NCBI GenBank assembly: GCA_027924585.1
Contig: BSBM01000307.1
Coordinates: 10,934,001 to 10,998,000, forward strand
DNA length: 64,000 nucleotides
Reading direction: 5' to 3'
Source of the DNA: Larix kaempferi
Taxonomy: Eukaryota; Streptophyta; Pinopsida; Pinales; Pinaceae
This document shows, in pieces, positions 32,506 through 44,380 of the stretch. Both the position numbers and the translations under genes were made by a program. Position 1 is the stretch's first letter. The number at the start of each line of letters is the position of its first letter. The notes under the pieces were generated by a model. That model was not told the DNA's origin. It saw nothing but the letters and a program-made list of their open reading frames with translations, and searched no databases.

Positions 32506-33639
32506 TTTTCTTTGGAGACTCTCTTCCGTGTATGCTACTTCTGCTACACTATTAAATCTTATGAGCTGCAAGCACTATGCATTATGAAATCATTTGTTAG
32601 ACATATTAGGAACGCATATAGAAATATAAACACCAATATTTAACATAATCAAACTCATGGAACCATTTACAGAGTTAATATGTCTTTATTTATTTTTCCC
32701 ATTCACGCAATTCTGGAAATTGCCCATATTGTCAATAATTTGACAAAAACAGTCACTGACATTTTTCTGTTCCAAATATATTTGGGGTATGAAAACCTCA
32801 TTCAAATTCTGGTCATGCACCATTGTTCCCTGATGGATAATATTTCCAATTCCTATCCCCGTGCTCCATTCCGACATCGGGTGTGGAAATTGCATTACTT
32901 GAAAAATGACAACTTTCACCACAATTCTGCACTTTTACACACAGTTGTAAAATATCCTGAACTACCAACTTCAGCCACCTGTAGAAGAAAATCTATAAAG
33001 ATTCAGGAAAATGTTTCTACCAAGCAGAGTTATTCCATATAATAAGGAACACTCAGCAACTTGAGGATCTTTGTTCTGATGCTCCATTAATCTTCTATAA
33101 AATTATGGGTTTGACTACTTTTCACTTTTAACATTTTTCCAAAATTTCAAATTTTGGGCCAAAAATGGCTATTTCCCAAACGATGCATTTCTGGAAAATA
33201 TTTGTCTAACGGAATATGTCTGGTTTAATGAGAATATGAAATGTTGAGTTTAGTAAATTTCTTGAATCCTAAATACAGGGTCACTTTCATCCACTGCAAG
33301 CTTTTCAAAATTCCCCAAAAGTGGCCCGGAATAGTGCTTTTTGGCCTTCTTGCACACCCCAACTCCACATCCTTTGGATTTTGGCTCAAAAATTCCAAAA
33401 TTAACACCGTTCCTGCTCCATGACTACTCCCTATCAGTTTTAGCTTAATCTGACCTTTGTCAAGCGTCAGGACACTGATTTGTAAAATCCATTAATCCCA
33501 AATTTATGCCAAATTGGAGCATAATGGGCTCGGGATCCTCACTGGACCTTCCATGGCCTTCGTTAATGACCTCAGAATGTCACTGACCTCATCCAATTCT
33601 AATCCCGCGTGCTCTTGTAATCCAAAAATCAATTTTTGG

Positions 33640-33640
33640 G

Positions 33641-33678
<38 letters not shown>
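33640..33678. repeat. (TA)n microsatellite, about 19 units
   Basis: Perfect TA repeat in the Gyp1 leader. The YIYIYI-type reading frames over it are artefacts. Confidence 0.95.
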
Positions 33679-33679
<1 letters not shown>

Positions 33680-33681
<2 letters not shown>

Positions 33682-34112
33682 GCTCCGCAATCCACATCCC
33701 GCAACCTGCATCCCGCAACCCGAAACCCGAAATCCGAAATCCGAAAAATGTGTGTTCGAAATTGCGGAAATCCAAAACGCAATTTAAAAAAATCTTGCAT
33801 TCCCGCAACCTAAAACCTGAAATCCGAAATTGCGGGTTTGAAATTGCGGAAATCCAAAACACAATTTTTAAAAGTTTTGCGTTCTGACAACCCGAAATCT
33901 GAAATTGCGGGTTCGGAATTGTGGAAATTTAGAACGCAAAATTGCAAATTTTTGCGTTTCCACAACCTGCAACCCGCAACCCGAAATTGCAGAAACACCT
34001 CCATTCCACAATGTGGGTTCGGAATTACGGAAATCCAAAACGCAAGTTTGGAAATTTAATGTTTCCGCAACCTGAAATCCGAAATCCGCAACTGTCAAAC
34101 ACTTCCGTCCCT
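33680..34112. repeat. Self-complementary GCAACCCGAAATCC repeats in Gyp1 leader
   Basis: Several imperfect units of about 60-110 bp are built from CCGCAACCCGAAATCCGAAA, TTGCGGGTTCGGAATTGCGG and GAAATCCAAAACGCAA. CCGCAA and its complement TTGCGG alternate, so each unit can pair with itself or its neighbour. It lies about 240 bp from the primer site, in the 5' end of the genomic RNA. Confidence 0.75.
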
Positions 34113-34350
34113 GCAACTTGCGAGGTTCATATATCCTTCGTCCCTTAGCCAAATGAGATGAGTCTAGTATCGTTGGAAAGATCCTGCAGAGATCTATGCA
34201 ACTGTGTGGTCCTTTTCCCCATCAAAGAACTATGATCCTACCATTTTTCCATTCCAAAATGACGCCCCAACTTCACCAATACCACGTTAAAACATTATGT
34301 TACTTGTATGCAAACTCAGAGTTTGGCCCAAGCAGCCTCAGTGCTGCAAC

Positions 34351-34366
34351 ATGGGCTCTGATACTA
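34351..34366 (-). other. Gyp1 primer-binding site (initiator tRNA-Met, one mismatch)
   Basis: Minus-strand TAGTATCAGAGCCCAT, three bases after the LTR's CA. The canonical sequence is TGGTATCAGAGC, so one base (G to A) is changed. Confidence 0.82.
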
Positions 34367-34369
34367 CTC

Positions 34370-35003
34370 TGTCACTTCCCCCTCCATCAATCCATTGCAA
34401 GGGAGGGAAACCTGACCAACATACCAGGCTTACTTGGTAAACTCAGCCCCATACATTACTAAATAATTCATAATAAATAAAACTTATGTGTGCAAATTCA
34501 TAGTCAATGTAAACACAACAGAATTAAATCACATTTGCAAAACACACAATAGTAATGCATCAACATATCTATCACAGGCATATGATGCATTGTCATGCAA
34601 AGAATTCAATTGCGTTCCCATGCTATGCACAGACTTCATGTCAATTTCATTAAGACAAGCATTTCATTTCATTAACATGGACAATTAACATTCAGAACAG
34701 AACACATAATGATCATAATTTAAATCACAGAGGCTACTTATCTTTGAGCTGAAGCTGTCTAAACAATTGGCTATGTGAAAGCAATGTTCCACCCTACCAT
34801 AGATCTTTGTCCAGCCTATATTCTTTCAGCTGAGAGATCACCCCCGAGTTGGGTTGTGTATCCACTAAGGAGGAACTAGATGGGCTCACTCATAGCCATG
34901 GTTTCACTCAACAGTTATGCTAAGCCAACACATAGTTGGGTTTATCAAGCATACAAAAGACAAAGGAGGAGGATGCTAAGCCAGTGAGCTAAACCACAGA
35001 GCT
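34370..35003 (-). repeat. Gyp1 5' LTR, truncated
   Basis: 634 bp matching the 27026-27661 part of the 3' LTR, with scattered substitutions. Similarity stops at ACCACAGAGCTA. The missing 0.98 kb (the U3 start with TGTAATACCCC) is not found elsewhere in the window. Confidence 0.9.
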
Positions 35004-35072
35004 AGCTAGCCGAGATTTACTTGAAATAAATTCAACAAAGCTCTGCCACAACAACAAAGGCCTAGTTCATCC

Positions 35073-36212
35073 TTGGAATCAACCAATGCGATAAGTGATT
35101 TTCCATATTATTGCAGGGCATGCCACAGCTTCCACGATTATAAAAATTGTGCCTACTACATGGAATACATCAGGAAAAATATTCCTTTCGAAGAGGATGA
35201 TTATGAGGTATGTAATTTATTTGAAAGAAATCAATTTGGTTTATCTAATGGGCACATGAAAGAAGTCAAGAAAGGCTCTATTGATGCAAAAAAATTTAAT
35301 AATATTCTTAGGGAAATGCCACCTCAGGAAAAAATTAGAAAATGGTATGAAAAAAAAACTTTAGGTGATACTTATTGGAGACGAAGGTTCCATCCAACAA
35401 GTGCAGGCCAGAAACAGAAGGCTCCTTTCCCGCCACAGGTAAGTGTAGGTAAGTATCCTATTGATTTGGTTACAGACGAGCCTTTGAAAATTGATGTCAC
35501 AGGAGCCCTTATCTCTATGAATATTCTAGTCTCGATATCTGAGTTAGCAAAGATACCCTCAGTGAGAGAGAAGATTGTGGGACACATCCATCTACAAGAA
35601 AAACTTCAGGACAATAAACTATTGGTTAATCAAACTGAATAAGAGGATACTATGATCATATTGTCGAATATGTTACCAACCGTGAATAAGAATCATGGAC
35701 ATAAACCCTTCTTTATTTCTTTATGCATTGGTGATTTTTTTTTACATAACTATATGTTTGAATCTAGTGCATCTACTAATGTTATGCCTCTAGCTGTAAT
35801 GAAAAGGTTAGGTATCAAGATATCAAGACCATACAAGAAAATTTGTGCTATGGATTCCCGAGAGGTGAAAGTTTGTGGAGTGGTAGTTGATGTCTCAGTA
35901 TGGTTGGCAGTACATCCGAGCATAATGATAAATATGGACATAGTAATCATTGATCTACTAGAGTCATGGGCCATGCTTCTATCAAGGAAGTTTGGCTCAG
36001 ATTTGGGAGGTATCCTACAATTGGATCTATCATATTCCACAGTCCCCACTCCCGAAGGTGGTTACATCACTTTTAAAAGGGAAAATATGAGTAATCACCA
36101 TGTGGAAGACCCTGAAGAGACAGAAACGGAATATGTTTGCAAAAATGACATCGAGTCATATGCAGTATTCACTACAGAAATTGCTCCTCAAATGGATAGT
36201 GACAAGTTCTAG
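35073..36212 (+). pseudogene. Tat-like nucleocapsid end and protease
   Basis: One frame with a single TAA at 35640. It begins near YYCRACHSFHDYKNC, a zinc-knuckle-like C-x2-C-x3-H-x4-C. It continues through a linker rich in charged residues to the protease: FFLHNYMFESSASTNVMPLA, then KKICAMDSREVKVCGV and WAMLLSRKFGSDLGG. The catalytic DSGAS has become ESSAS, so the active-site Asp is lost. The frame ends with TAG at 36210. In a live element it would mature the polyprotein. Confidence 0.85.
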
Positions 36213-36768
36213 AACTTACACTTTGACAGGGCAAAGTCCCAAGCAAGTATGGGTGTAGGTATTGTATTGATCTCTCCAGGTATGAAGAGCATGGTTTTTA
36301 TTTTCGATTGGAATTTAATGGTACTAACAATACTGTTGAATATGAAGCTCTACTACTTGGTATTAATATTGCTAAATATCACGGTATAAAATTATTGCAT
36401 ATATTTGGTGATTCTGACCTGGTTGTATGCCAATTCAAAGGAAATTTTATTGTAAGAATATGCAATTGAGAAGATACATGTATGCAGTTAGGTTGGCTAT
36501 TGAAGAATTCCATGCCTTATTGTTAGAGGCCATTCTGAGGGAACAAAATAAAAAAGCTGATGCACTTGCAGTTTTTTCTTCCACTTTGAATATAGCTGAT
36601 GTAGTACAAGATACAGGGAAATTTCATATAATGTTCCATCCTTCTATGGATGACAACTTTGATGTCTGGGAAGTATTTGATGACGATAAACAAATATGCA
36701 GGTTCATGGATAACATGGAAGAATATGCAGATAATCAAACTGATTCGAGAGAAGAAGGGTCCACATAA
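36213..36768 (+). pseudogene. RNase H-like domain located between protease and RT
   Basis: Directly after the protease frame the three-frame reading gives GVGIVLISP, FRLEFNGTNNTVEYEALLLG, HIFGDSDLVVCQFKG, then (after a stop at about 36468) RRYMYAVRLAIEEFHALLLE and AILREQNKKADALAVFSSTL. These are the successive blocks of a plant-type RNase H: glycine-rich start, TNN-EYEAL, GDSxLV, and the N-KADALA end. A second, gypsy-type RNase H follows RT near 37830-38150. Plant Tat elements are known to carry an extra (archaeal/plant-type) RNase H; here it stands before RT. Confidence 0.8.
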
Positions 36769-36900
36769 CAACCTAACTATAATCCGATCCCGATGGATAA
36801 GGTTTCGTTGGAAAGGATATTTTCTAGGAATGATTAGTGCAAACAAAAAGAGAAGATGTCTCAGGATCCATAATATGAAGAAGTGAATATTGGTAGTTAG
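36769..36900 (+). other. Spacer between RNase H-like domain and RT
   Basis: Decayed linker with stops in all three frames. No motif recognised. Confidence 0.5.
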
Positions 36901-38380
36901 GAAGATCCTCGTCGAATTAAAGTGGGAAAAACATTGAACTCAAAGGAAATAAAGGAATTGATTGATCTGGTTCGAGAGTTCAGGGATGTGTTTTCCTGGT
37001 CATATGACGAGCTCAAAACATATGACAAGAAAATAATTCAACATGCTATACCTATTGAAGAAAATGTGAAGCCTCATCGAAAGAAGTTACGGAAGATAAA
37101 TACAAAGTTAGCTTTGCTGGTAAACAAGGAATTACAGGAGATGGTTAAAGCCAAAATAATAGCTTCGATAAGATATTCAAATTGGATTTCAAACCCAATT
37201 CCAACCAGAAAGAAGAAGGTGATGTCAGGGTGTGTTTGTATTTCAGAAGTCTCAATGTAGTATCTAATAAGGAAAACTACTTGCTCTCGAATATGGAACT
37301 CTTGCTACAAAGAATTATAGGTTCACAGATGATGTCCTTCCTCAATGGCTTCTCTGGCTTCAACCAAGTGGCAGTAAAGAAATAAGATCGGCCAAAAACA
37401 TATTTCACCACTCCTTGGGGTGCTTATCAATATTTGTGGATGGATTTTGGTTTGATGAATGTCAGGGCCACATTTTAGAGAGCTATGGATTATTCCTTCA
37501 GGGACATTATGCATAATATATTAGAGATATACAAAGATGATCTTACAGTCTACTCCAAGTGAAAAAAGGACCACATTAAGCATCTCCGACAGATATTTGA
37601 ACGGTGTCGTAGGTATGGTATTTATTTGAACCCTAAAAATTCTATTCTAGGGTTCATTGAAGGTAAGTTACTTGGTCATGTTGTTACTCAAGAAGGTGTC
37701 AAGATAGACCCAGATAGAGTTAAAGCCATTAAAAAAATTCCATTACTTAAGCATTTGAAAGCTTTCTTTCTTTGGAAAAATTAATTTTATTCATAGGTTT
37801 ATACCTAATTTTGTTGAGCTTACTAAACCTTTGAATAAGTTGCTTAAAAAGGATGTAGAGTTCAGGTGGACTGATGGATCAAATAAATCTTTTGAAGATA
37901 TCAAAGATGCAATCACTCGAGCTCTGGTATTTGTAAGTCCTGACTATTCTAAACCATTTCATATATTTTATTTTGCATCTAATGACACCATTCGAGATTT
38001 ATCCTTCAAAATAATGATAAGAAAGAAGAACAACCGATCGCTTTCATGAGCAAATCCTTGAGCACAATAGAAAATAAGTATCACAGTATGGAAAATAAAT
38101 CTTATGCCTTGGTGACGTCACTAAGCCACTTCAGAGTATATATCGGGTATTCGAATATCAATGAATACATTCCACACCCATTAGTGAAGGAAATATTGAA
38201 GCAGCATGGTGGTTTGGATTCCCGAGCCAAATAGATTATGAAGATATAGGAATATGACTTGGAAATTCAGCCTGCCAAGTTGATTAGAGGTAGAGGATTA
38301 GCTCAGTTGTTGGCAGACGGAAATGAAAGGGTCCTAGATTTGATAGAAGAAGGTCTTCCTATGGTTTCAATGGTCAAAGA
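36901..38380 (+). pseudogene. Tat-like RT and gypsy RNase H, decayed
   Basis: The N-terminal RT lead LIDLVREFRDVFSWSYDELK is followed by IIQHAIPIEENVKPHRKKLR and AKIIASIRYSNWISNPIPTR. Frames then alternate through LSNMELLLQRIIG, FSGFNQVAVKK and TPWGAYQYLWMDFG. The catalytic site near 37530-37555 reads IYKDDLTVYSK, where Tat elements have VYLDDLTVYSK. It goes on to LGHVVTQEGVKIDPDRVKAI and the RNase H part KPLNKLLKKDVEFRWTDGSN, then FVSPDYSKPFHIFYFASNDT, SLSTIENKYHSMENKSYALV and IQPAKLIRGRGLAQLLADGN. At least six stops or shifts are seen. Confidence 0.85.
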
Positions 38381-39561
38381 ATGAATAACATAACGTAAGT
38401 GGTACAAAGACATCATTTACTACCTGCAAAATATCTCATGTCTAGATCACTTGTCGGATCACAACAAGAGGGACTTGAAATTAAAAGCGTCTAAGTACTG
38501 CTTTTTGGACATAGAATCGGTTGATGGATGGGTTCAAGGTCACAGGTGAAAGAATCCATATTGGTTCATTCTTACATGTTTTGAACCTACCAGAGCAGAA
38601 TAATTGATGAAGGAAATCCATCGCGAACTTTGTGGTGGACATTATGTGGCCTCTACTAAAGCACACATGATTCTGAGATCAGGATAGTACTGGAGCAACA
38701 TTTTTCAGGATGTGTAGAGTTTTCATCCATGCTAGTTTTTCAAAGGGAAACATAAGCTCTCAACTTCACCACTTCATCTAGTTATCATCGAAGCACCATT
38801 CCAGCAATGGGGCCTCAAATTCATCAGTGAATTCAAAGAAAATTCAAGTAACGGTCACAAATGGATACTGACAGCTACAAACGACTTCACCAAATGGGTG
38901 GAAGCTATTCCAATGAAGAGAGATAAAACACAAGTGATTATTGACTTCCTGGAGGACAGGATCATCACTCGCTTCGGTGCGCTAGCTAATATTGTGACAG
39001 ATAATGCAACAAATTTCACTGGGGGGAGATGTGTGCTTTTTGCTTTGAGTATGGCATTGTACTATCACATTCTCCAAACTATTATCCTCAAGGAAATGGA
39101 CTCGCTGAGTCGAGTAATGCGAATTTGATGAACATCATAAAGAAGAAAATCAGTGACAATGAGAGATCTTGGGATAGTAAGTTGAAGTATGCAGTTTGGG
39201 AAGATAGAATTACCATGAAGGAATCTACCAAGAAGAGCTCGTTTGAACTAGTCTATGGATTGGACGCTACTCTGCCAATCAACTTGAAGCTTCCTACATA
39301 TAATATACTCCAACAGAATTTTGATGATCCAGACAAGTACCATAGAAGAATCAGCATCTTGATATAATTGGATGAGAACTGAAGGAAAGCCTTTGATCAC
39401 CTTTCAGAAATGCAAGGCAAGATGAAAGGAAAATTTGATAAGAAGGATAACCCCTGCAACTTTCAGAAAGGTGACTTGGTACTCTTGTGGAACAAAAGAG
39501 GTGAACAATCAGGTAATCATGGTAAATTTGAAGGTTTATGGTTAGGTCCAAACCGGATTAC
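38381..39561 (+). pseudogene. Tat-like integrase, decayed
   Basis: The N-terminal zinc-binding region is partly kept (EIHRELCGGHYVASTKAHMI; the CxxC pair is broken by stops near 38715). The core has ILTATNDFTKWVEAIPMKRD (first Asp), ANIVTDNATNFTGG (second Asp) and, frame-shifted, NYYPQGNGLAESSNANL (Glu). The C-terminal part has FQKGDLVLLWNKRGEQSGNH, then GKFEGLWLGPNRI. Sequence similarity to Tat stops at the TGTCATGTCCCC at 39562. Dead. Confidence 0.85.
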
Positions 39562-40743
39562 TGTCATGTCCCCAAATTTTGCATTGGGTTGCATTGGCCT
39601 AGGCCACTTGGCCATGTTCATGATAGTTTTTCAAATTGGTGCTAAGGGTCAAATAATTTCCAAGCATGATGTCCAAGTTAGTAATAATGTAAAATTAGAG
39701 CCAAATGGACAAGATGGGTCACATGAAGAGAAAATTACCAATTCAAATTTTGTAATGTCCCCATCCAAATAAACTATCATGGAGGAAAAATGCCACTAAC
39801 TTACTAGTTCCCTAGATTGGGGGTGGAAGCATGAAAAGTTGGAATAAGGGAGCTACAAGACCCAAAATGACTTTAGACTTACAAATTCACATTAAATGGG
39901 TAAAATAAATAACAATAAAAAGGAAAATAAGGTGGAACTGGATCATAAGGGCACATAAGAGGTTGTGGGACCCACATATGGCAAGATTCCTCACTACACT
40001 TGGCATCATTATCTCACCACATCGAGTTCAAGGTGGAGGGTAATGTACTTGGGGGAGTTGAAGAGGCATTATTCATGGCATGAATCTTGGAAGGTCGAAT
40101 TGGAGTGGAAGAGTAACTTCCATGGAAGAGGAAGATGCATCGTAGAGAATTTGTGACACTTGTAGCTAGATTCACAAGAATCTATGACAACAATGGTGGA
40201 GAATATATGAAAAATATGACAAATTCGGACTTGATTACAGACCTATGAAACATATGACATATCAGGGCTAAAAATATCCACCAAGAGGGTGCATAAGGGG
40301 AGTTATGGTAAGCCAATCTTCCCCATTCTAATTGGGGGAAGAGGATTGCAAGAAAGAACTGGACAAGTGTCTTCTATGAGAATCTCTCCCTAACTCGAGT
40401 TGAGTGAAGAATATTGGAGGGAATTAGAGCTATGGAGTCCACATGAGGTTAATAAAAGAGGAGGATTACAAAGGAGAGCAGCGTTTGGTCTTCTTTAATT
40501 TGCATCTTTGCAATTTGGGAGAGCTTAGTTTGTCCTTGCATGGTGGATGTTCATCCTCCCTCGGTTAGAACAAATTTCATAGGTGAAATATTCCTATCCA
40601 AGTTGGTTTGAGGAGAGTCCATTCATACCTATCAACATATATTCATGGATATTTTTTGATGCAGGTTTGATCCCCCTTTGAGTTAGAGTTCATGTCCTAT
40701 CTTCTTTCTCTTAAAACTCTCTCAATGTCCATGTATAAGTGTG
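39562..40743 (+). repeat. LTR-like repeat E1 (TGTCATGTCCCC type)
   Basis: It starts TGTCATGTCCCCAAATTTTG at the end of the Tat integrase and extends up to the Cop4 LTR. It is related to repeat E2 (60909-61780) through shared blocks: ACTAGTTCCCTAGRTTGG, GGTTGTGGGACCCACA, GGTGAAATATTCCYATCC and AGTTGG. The TGTxATGYCCCC start is typical of gypsy LTRs. The right end is uncertain and may be cut by Cop4. Short ORFs in it are not conserved between E1 and E2. Confidence 0.65.
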
Positions 40744-42654
40744 TGTTAGACACGATGGCTCACTGAGAGGGGGGGGTGAACAGTGAGCCAGTAATTTATC
40801 CAAATTTAACTTCTTCCAATTCAAATCTTAAATCATCATTTCACATTCACTTCAATATCATATTCATCCATGAACTATCTACCAATCACATGTCATTCAT
40901 CAAGTAAACACATCAACACATTGCACAAGAAACACAAGATAGAATATTTGTAATTTTGTATTTATTTCAAATGGCTGCAACCATGAGGCAATTCAACACC
41001 TACTAAAACAAAGAGCACTAACTCCTTATCTAGGACCCTGCCTAGTTTTTTCTTAGATCCTACTAAGAAAATGATACAAGACCTTGCTTGTATTTATAAG
41101 TACATTTCAGTACAAGACCCTGCTTGTAAATCATATGTACATATACATTACATCCCATCAATTTCACACTCTCATCATCATAAACTCATCTACATTACAT
41201 TTCATCAATCACACATCATTATTGTCAACATCATTGTCACTTAATATCTTTGTATAAATCATCAGTTTGATTATACATCAACATCACCAGCATATTGTCT
41301 CACCATATCTTCATAATTCTGTTCATGCCTAATTCTATGCTCATAGATAACAAGTTATTCTGATCATACATCATGGTTGTTCTTGTCATAACATGTAAAT
41401 TCTCCACATCAAGCTGCCTCTATTGTTTTCCCAATACTATTGTCAGCATCATTAAAATTCTGTCCACATTTTGTCCCCAAATACATCCTCATCAAACTTT
41501 CCAACATCAAATCTGTCCATCATCAACAGATCCTCATTTTGTTAACATCATATTGTCCATCATCATCAAATTATGTCTATCGAAATTATGCACATCTTCA
41601 TCATTGTGTAACACCAATCAAACCAAAAATTAACTTCATCATGATGTAGCTACATCATGTCTTCATCCAAACCAGATGTAAAAGATAAACAAAAAATTAC
41701 TTCTCTGTTGTTGTCCTCCTCCTCACCGAACTTGTCCTCCCTGTCCCAAATCTAGGCTCACTGAACCATCCGAATTTCTCCACAGTGGCTTCCATAGACC
41801 TCCCTTAGGCACTCGAAATTCCTTAGAGAGAAACAAAAAAAAATAAGAGCTGTCCATTGTAGTTGCTACAGTACCCAAAAATCTCCTCAGAGCTGATCCG
41901 AAATTCAGAGCTTTACACCACGGAAATATTGCTTCAATAAATGATGTCGTTCACTTGGTATTTATACTATTTTTTTCTTGGTATTTTCACTGAGCTGACC
42001 TGCTATTGAATTTATAATTTTTATTTATAATTTAATTTTAACCATATTTAAGTGAGCCTACCTCTCATATTTCTTTTGGATTATTTGTAAGGGAACTTCT
42101 ATAATTGTTTAAGGGCTTCTTCATCATGTGCATGGGATTTCCAACCACATGAACCTGGGCTATAAGAACATCATCAAGGTACCTTCATTTCAAAGTGTGT
42201 GGGCTTCTTCAACAAATGTGTGATATTCTCAAGCCATTGATGTATACAATGTGTGAGGACATTACCATCATATTGGTAACATGGACCATCAAACTACCAA
42301 GAACATATCAAGGACTTCAACTATAACTCCACCATTATACAATAATAATCATCAAGTCTTTAAGCTCCATGTTACCATAATGAGTTAGAGCTTGTTCATG
42401 TTCATGGTATTCTTCACATCTTGTGGGCTTTATGACCCCATTAAGACACAAATGACCACAAAATGGGTCATTTCTCCCATTAGGTGTTCCAATGGCTCCA
42501 ATGCCCACATCCAAGGTTCTTCATGCCATGTCATCATTATTTGTGACTCTTTTGTCATCCAAGATGCCATGTCATCAACCTTATTTTGTCCATATCATCA
42601 TTCATGCTTAACCTTTGTCATTAATGTTGTCATCAATGACAATCATATTCATCA
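40744..42654 (-). repeat. Cop4 3' LTR (about 1,911 bp)
   Basis: Minus-strand TGATGAATATGATTGTCATT to CATCGTGTCTAACA. A TATA box (AGTATAAATACC, minus strand) lies near 41958-41970. The left end carries GGCTCACTGAGAGGGGGGGG, then TGAACAGTGAGCC, a C-rich inverted motif near the LTR 3' end. The interior holds many TCATCATCA and CATCAAC stretches but no gene. Confidence 0.78.
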
Positions 42655-42670
42655 ATCTCCCCCTTTGTCA
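42655..42670 (-). other. Cop4 polypurine tract
   Basis: Minus-strand ATGACAAAGGGGGAGAT directly precedes the LTR's TGATGAATATG. The duplicate copy at about 45553-45568 has the same tract before TGACGAATATG. Confidence 0.85.
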
Positions 42671-44380
42671 TTGATGTAAACCAACCAAAATTTTCCCCTA
42701 TGACATTAATGACAAAGGGCCAACTAGCCATTGAGAGCTTCACAATGTCCAAAAAAAATTTTAACCTTGAATTTTGCTTGACATCATGCTGATCTGATTT
42801 CTCTTGACTGAGTTTGATATTGTGTTTTGTAAAGCATCCTTGTACCTTGCTATCTTCATCAAAAATTTGCCAAAAATATGTCTACTATTGTAACTGAACC
42901 TTTGACTTTTTATTGGGATGGCTGCTCCCCTTGTCAATCAACCATCAATTGTTATCATAACCAATGTCTTTCAAAAATAATACTGACTTAGACTCTTTAC
43001 AAAAACCGCTTCATATGTCATTCTGCTGTAGATGATTTTCTTGTTATCATGGCTTGACTTCCTTCTCATTTTGACAATATTACAATGCTGCAAAGAATGT
43101 CCAAGAATGTCTTCTTTTATGTCACAGCTTGAGCATATTGATCACTATGCTCCCCGTCTCCTAGTAGACTTCTTCATCAACTACCATTGTCTTTCTTCTT
43201 TGGATATTTTGTGACTTCGGATGCCTTATGAACTCTGCCCCCAATTTCAAGAAAATCAACTGCTGAAGATGATTTTCCAGTCCTATAGCCTTCACTAAAT
43301 TCTATATTGTAATTTATATTTAGGGTATCATGCCATAACAACTACTCTTCAAGTTCAACAATCAATCTGAGCTCCAATACTGCCATCTTCTTATCATCAT
43401 AGGTTATGCATTATAGTGTTTAAAGCACTATCATATCATCATCAGGGCATAGAAAGCTTTATCTCATCAAACAAAGAGATTAGTTTTAACAAAAATATCA
43501 GTCTTTTGAATGTGCTATCATAGGATATGCAACATCATCTTTATTAGTATCCCACTGTATTGACTTTATATCATCATTAATTCATCATCAAAACTTCACA
43601 CTGATATTTACCTCTGTATGTGCTTCACTACATACTGTGAACATGCTTCATAGGTATGTGTCATCATGTCATACATACCTTGATTCTTTGAATTTTAAAC
43701 TTGCATCCTACATACATACTTTAACAGGGCTTGGATAGTGATTGCTGTAAGTTAGAACTTCAAAGCTATCTTAGTCTTCAAATTTCGGGACTGCTGCCTC
43801 ATTTTAGGATTTTAAAAGGCTTCTAGTATACTGTTGTTGTAATGTATCTCAATTTGAACTTTAACCACAAATCTAACCACAAATTCGGGACTGTCATTTA
43901 ATGCTGCCTTCACTTTATTTTTCTCATACAATTAGCTACCAACAACAAGTGTTATTTGAAAACATTTTGCCAATCCTTAGTGCACTTATATGAATGATTA
44001 AATTCATAATAGGTAAGCATGCATCAACATTCCATACTCCCCCTATCATACCAATTGTTAATGTCTGCAATTTGATCCCAGGACCTGTTTTACTTGGAGT
44101 GGTCTTTACTTACCTTTGAGTTCATCCTTCAGAACACCATGAACTCAAGGTCTGTCCAAGGTCTTTAAAAGACCTCAAATTTAGCTTTCCATATGGCATC
44201 GATCATCACCTTTTGTGCATTGATCCTAAACTTCATTTAAATCTAGCAAAATATTTTTCTTTACCCATACCTATTTCTTGACACTTGTCTTAGCATATGC
44301 CCTTCACCATTATTTGTCTTCATTGGTTCATTGGATTCTCCATGAGTTGGAACATTAGGTTCAATCTTCACTTGTATCCT
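42671..44380 (-). other. Cop4 3' untranslated region
   Basis: 1.7 kb between gag and the LTR with no supported ORF in either strand. It contains further purine-tract-like sites on the minus strand (ATAGGGGGAGTATG near 44035, GACGGGGAGCATAG near 43150, ATTGGGGGCAGAG near 43232). It is present a second time at 45569-47077 with a few percent divergence. Confidence 0.7.

Larger units (their letters stand above)
32506..34350 (-). other. Gyp1 leader, 1.8 kb
   Basis: Untranslated sequence between the primer site and gag. It holds a (TA)n run and a set of self-complementary repeats described separately. From 32506 to 33630 I see no repeat or ORF that I can support. Confidence 0.7.
27026..35003 (-). 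mobile_element. Gyp1: Ty3/gypsy chromovirus, 5' LTR truncated
   Basis: Reading leftward: truncated 5' LTR (35003-34370), primer site, a 1.8-kb leader with repeats, gag fused to RT-RNase H-integrase, a chromodomain, a polypurine tract and a full 3' LTR. It inserted into Cop3 between gag and protease. The 5' LTR matches the 3' LTR only over its last 634 bp, with visible divergence of several percent, and then gives way to Tat-like sequence at 35004. It is therefore clearly older than TG1. Confidence 0.92.
35004..39561 (+). mobile_element. Tat-like Ty3/gypsy element, both ends missing
   Basis: A rightward element lacking its 5' end: nucleocapsid end, protease, RNase H, RT, second RNase H, integrase. 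It starts abruptly at the Gyp1 LTR break and ends where an LTR-like repeat begins at 39562, just after the integrase C-terminus. Every domain carries stops or shifts. Protein motifs (STNVMPL, CAMDSREVKVCGV, MLLSRKFG, KKDNYP-like LSNMEL block) are those of plant Tat-lineage gypsy elements. Confidence 0.85.

Noticed and set aside
33504-34152. Several 70-99-codon frames on both strands over the Gyp1 leader
   Set aside because: They come from the (TA)n run and the self-complementary repeats, with YIYIYI and FRNSEP-type residues in several frames at once.
36213-36768. Host RNase H gene captured by chance
   Set aside because: It lies in the same orientation and register position as the rest of the Tat-like pol, between protease and RT, so it is taken as part of the element.
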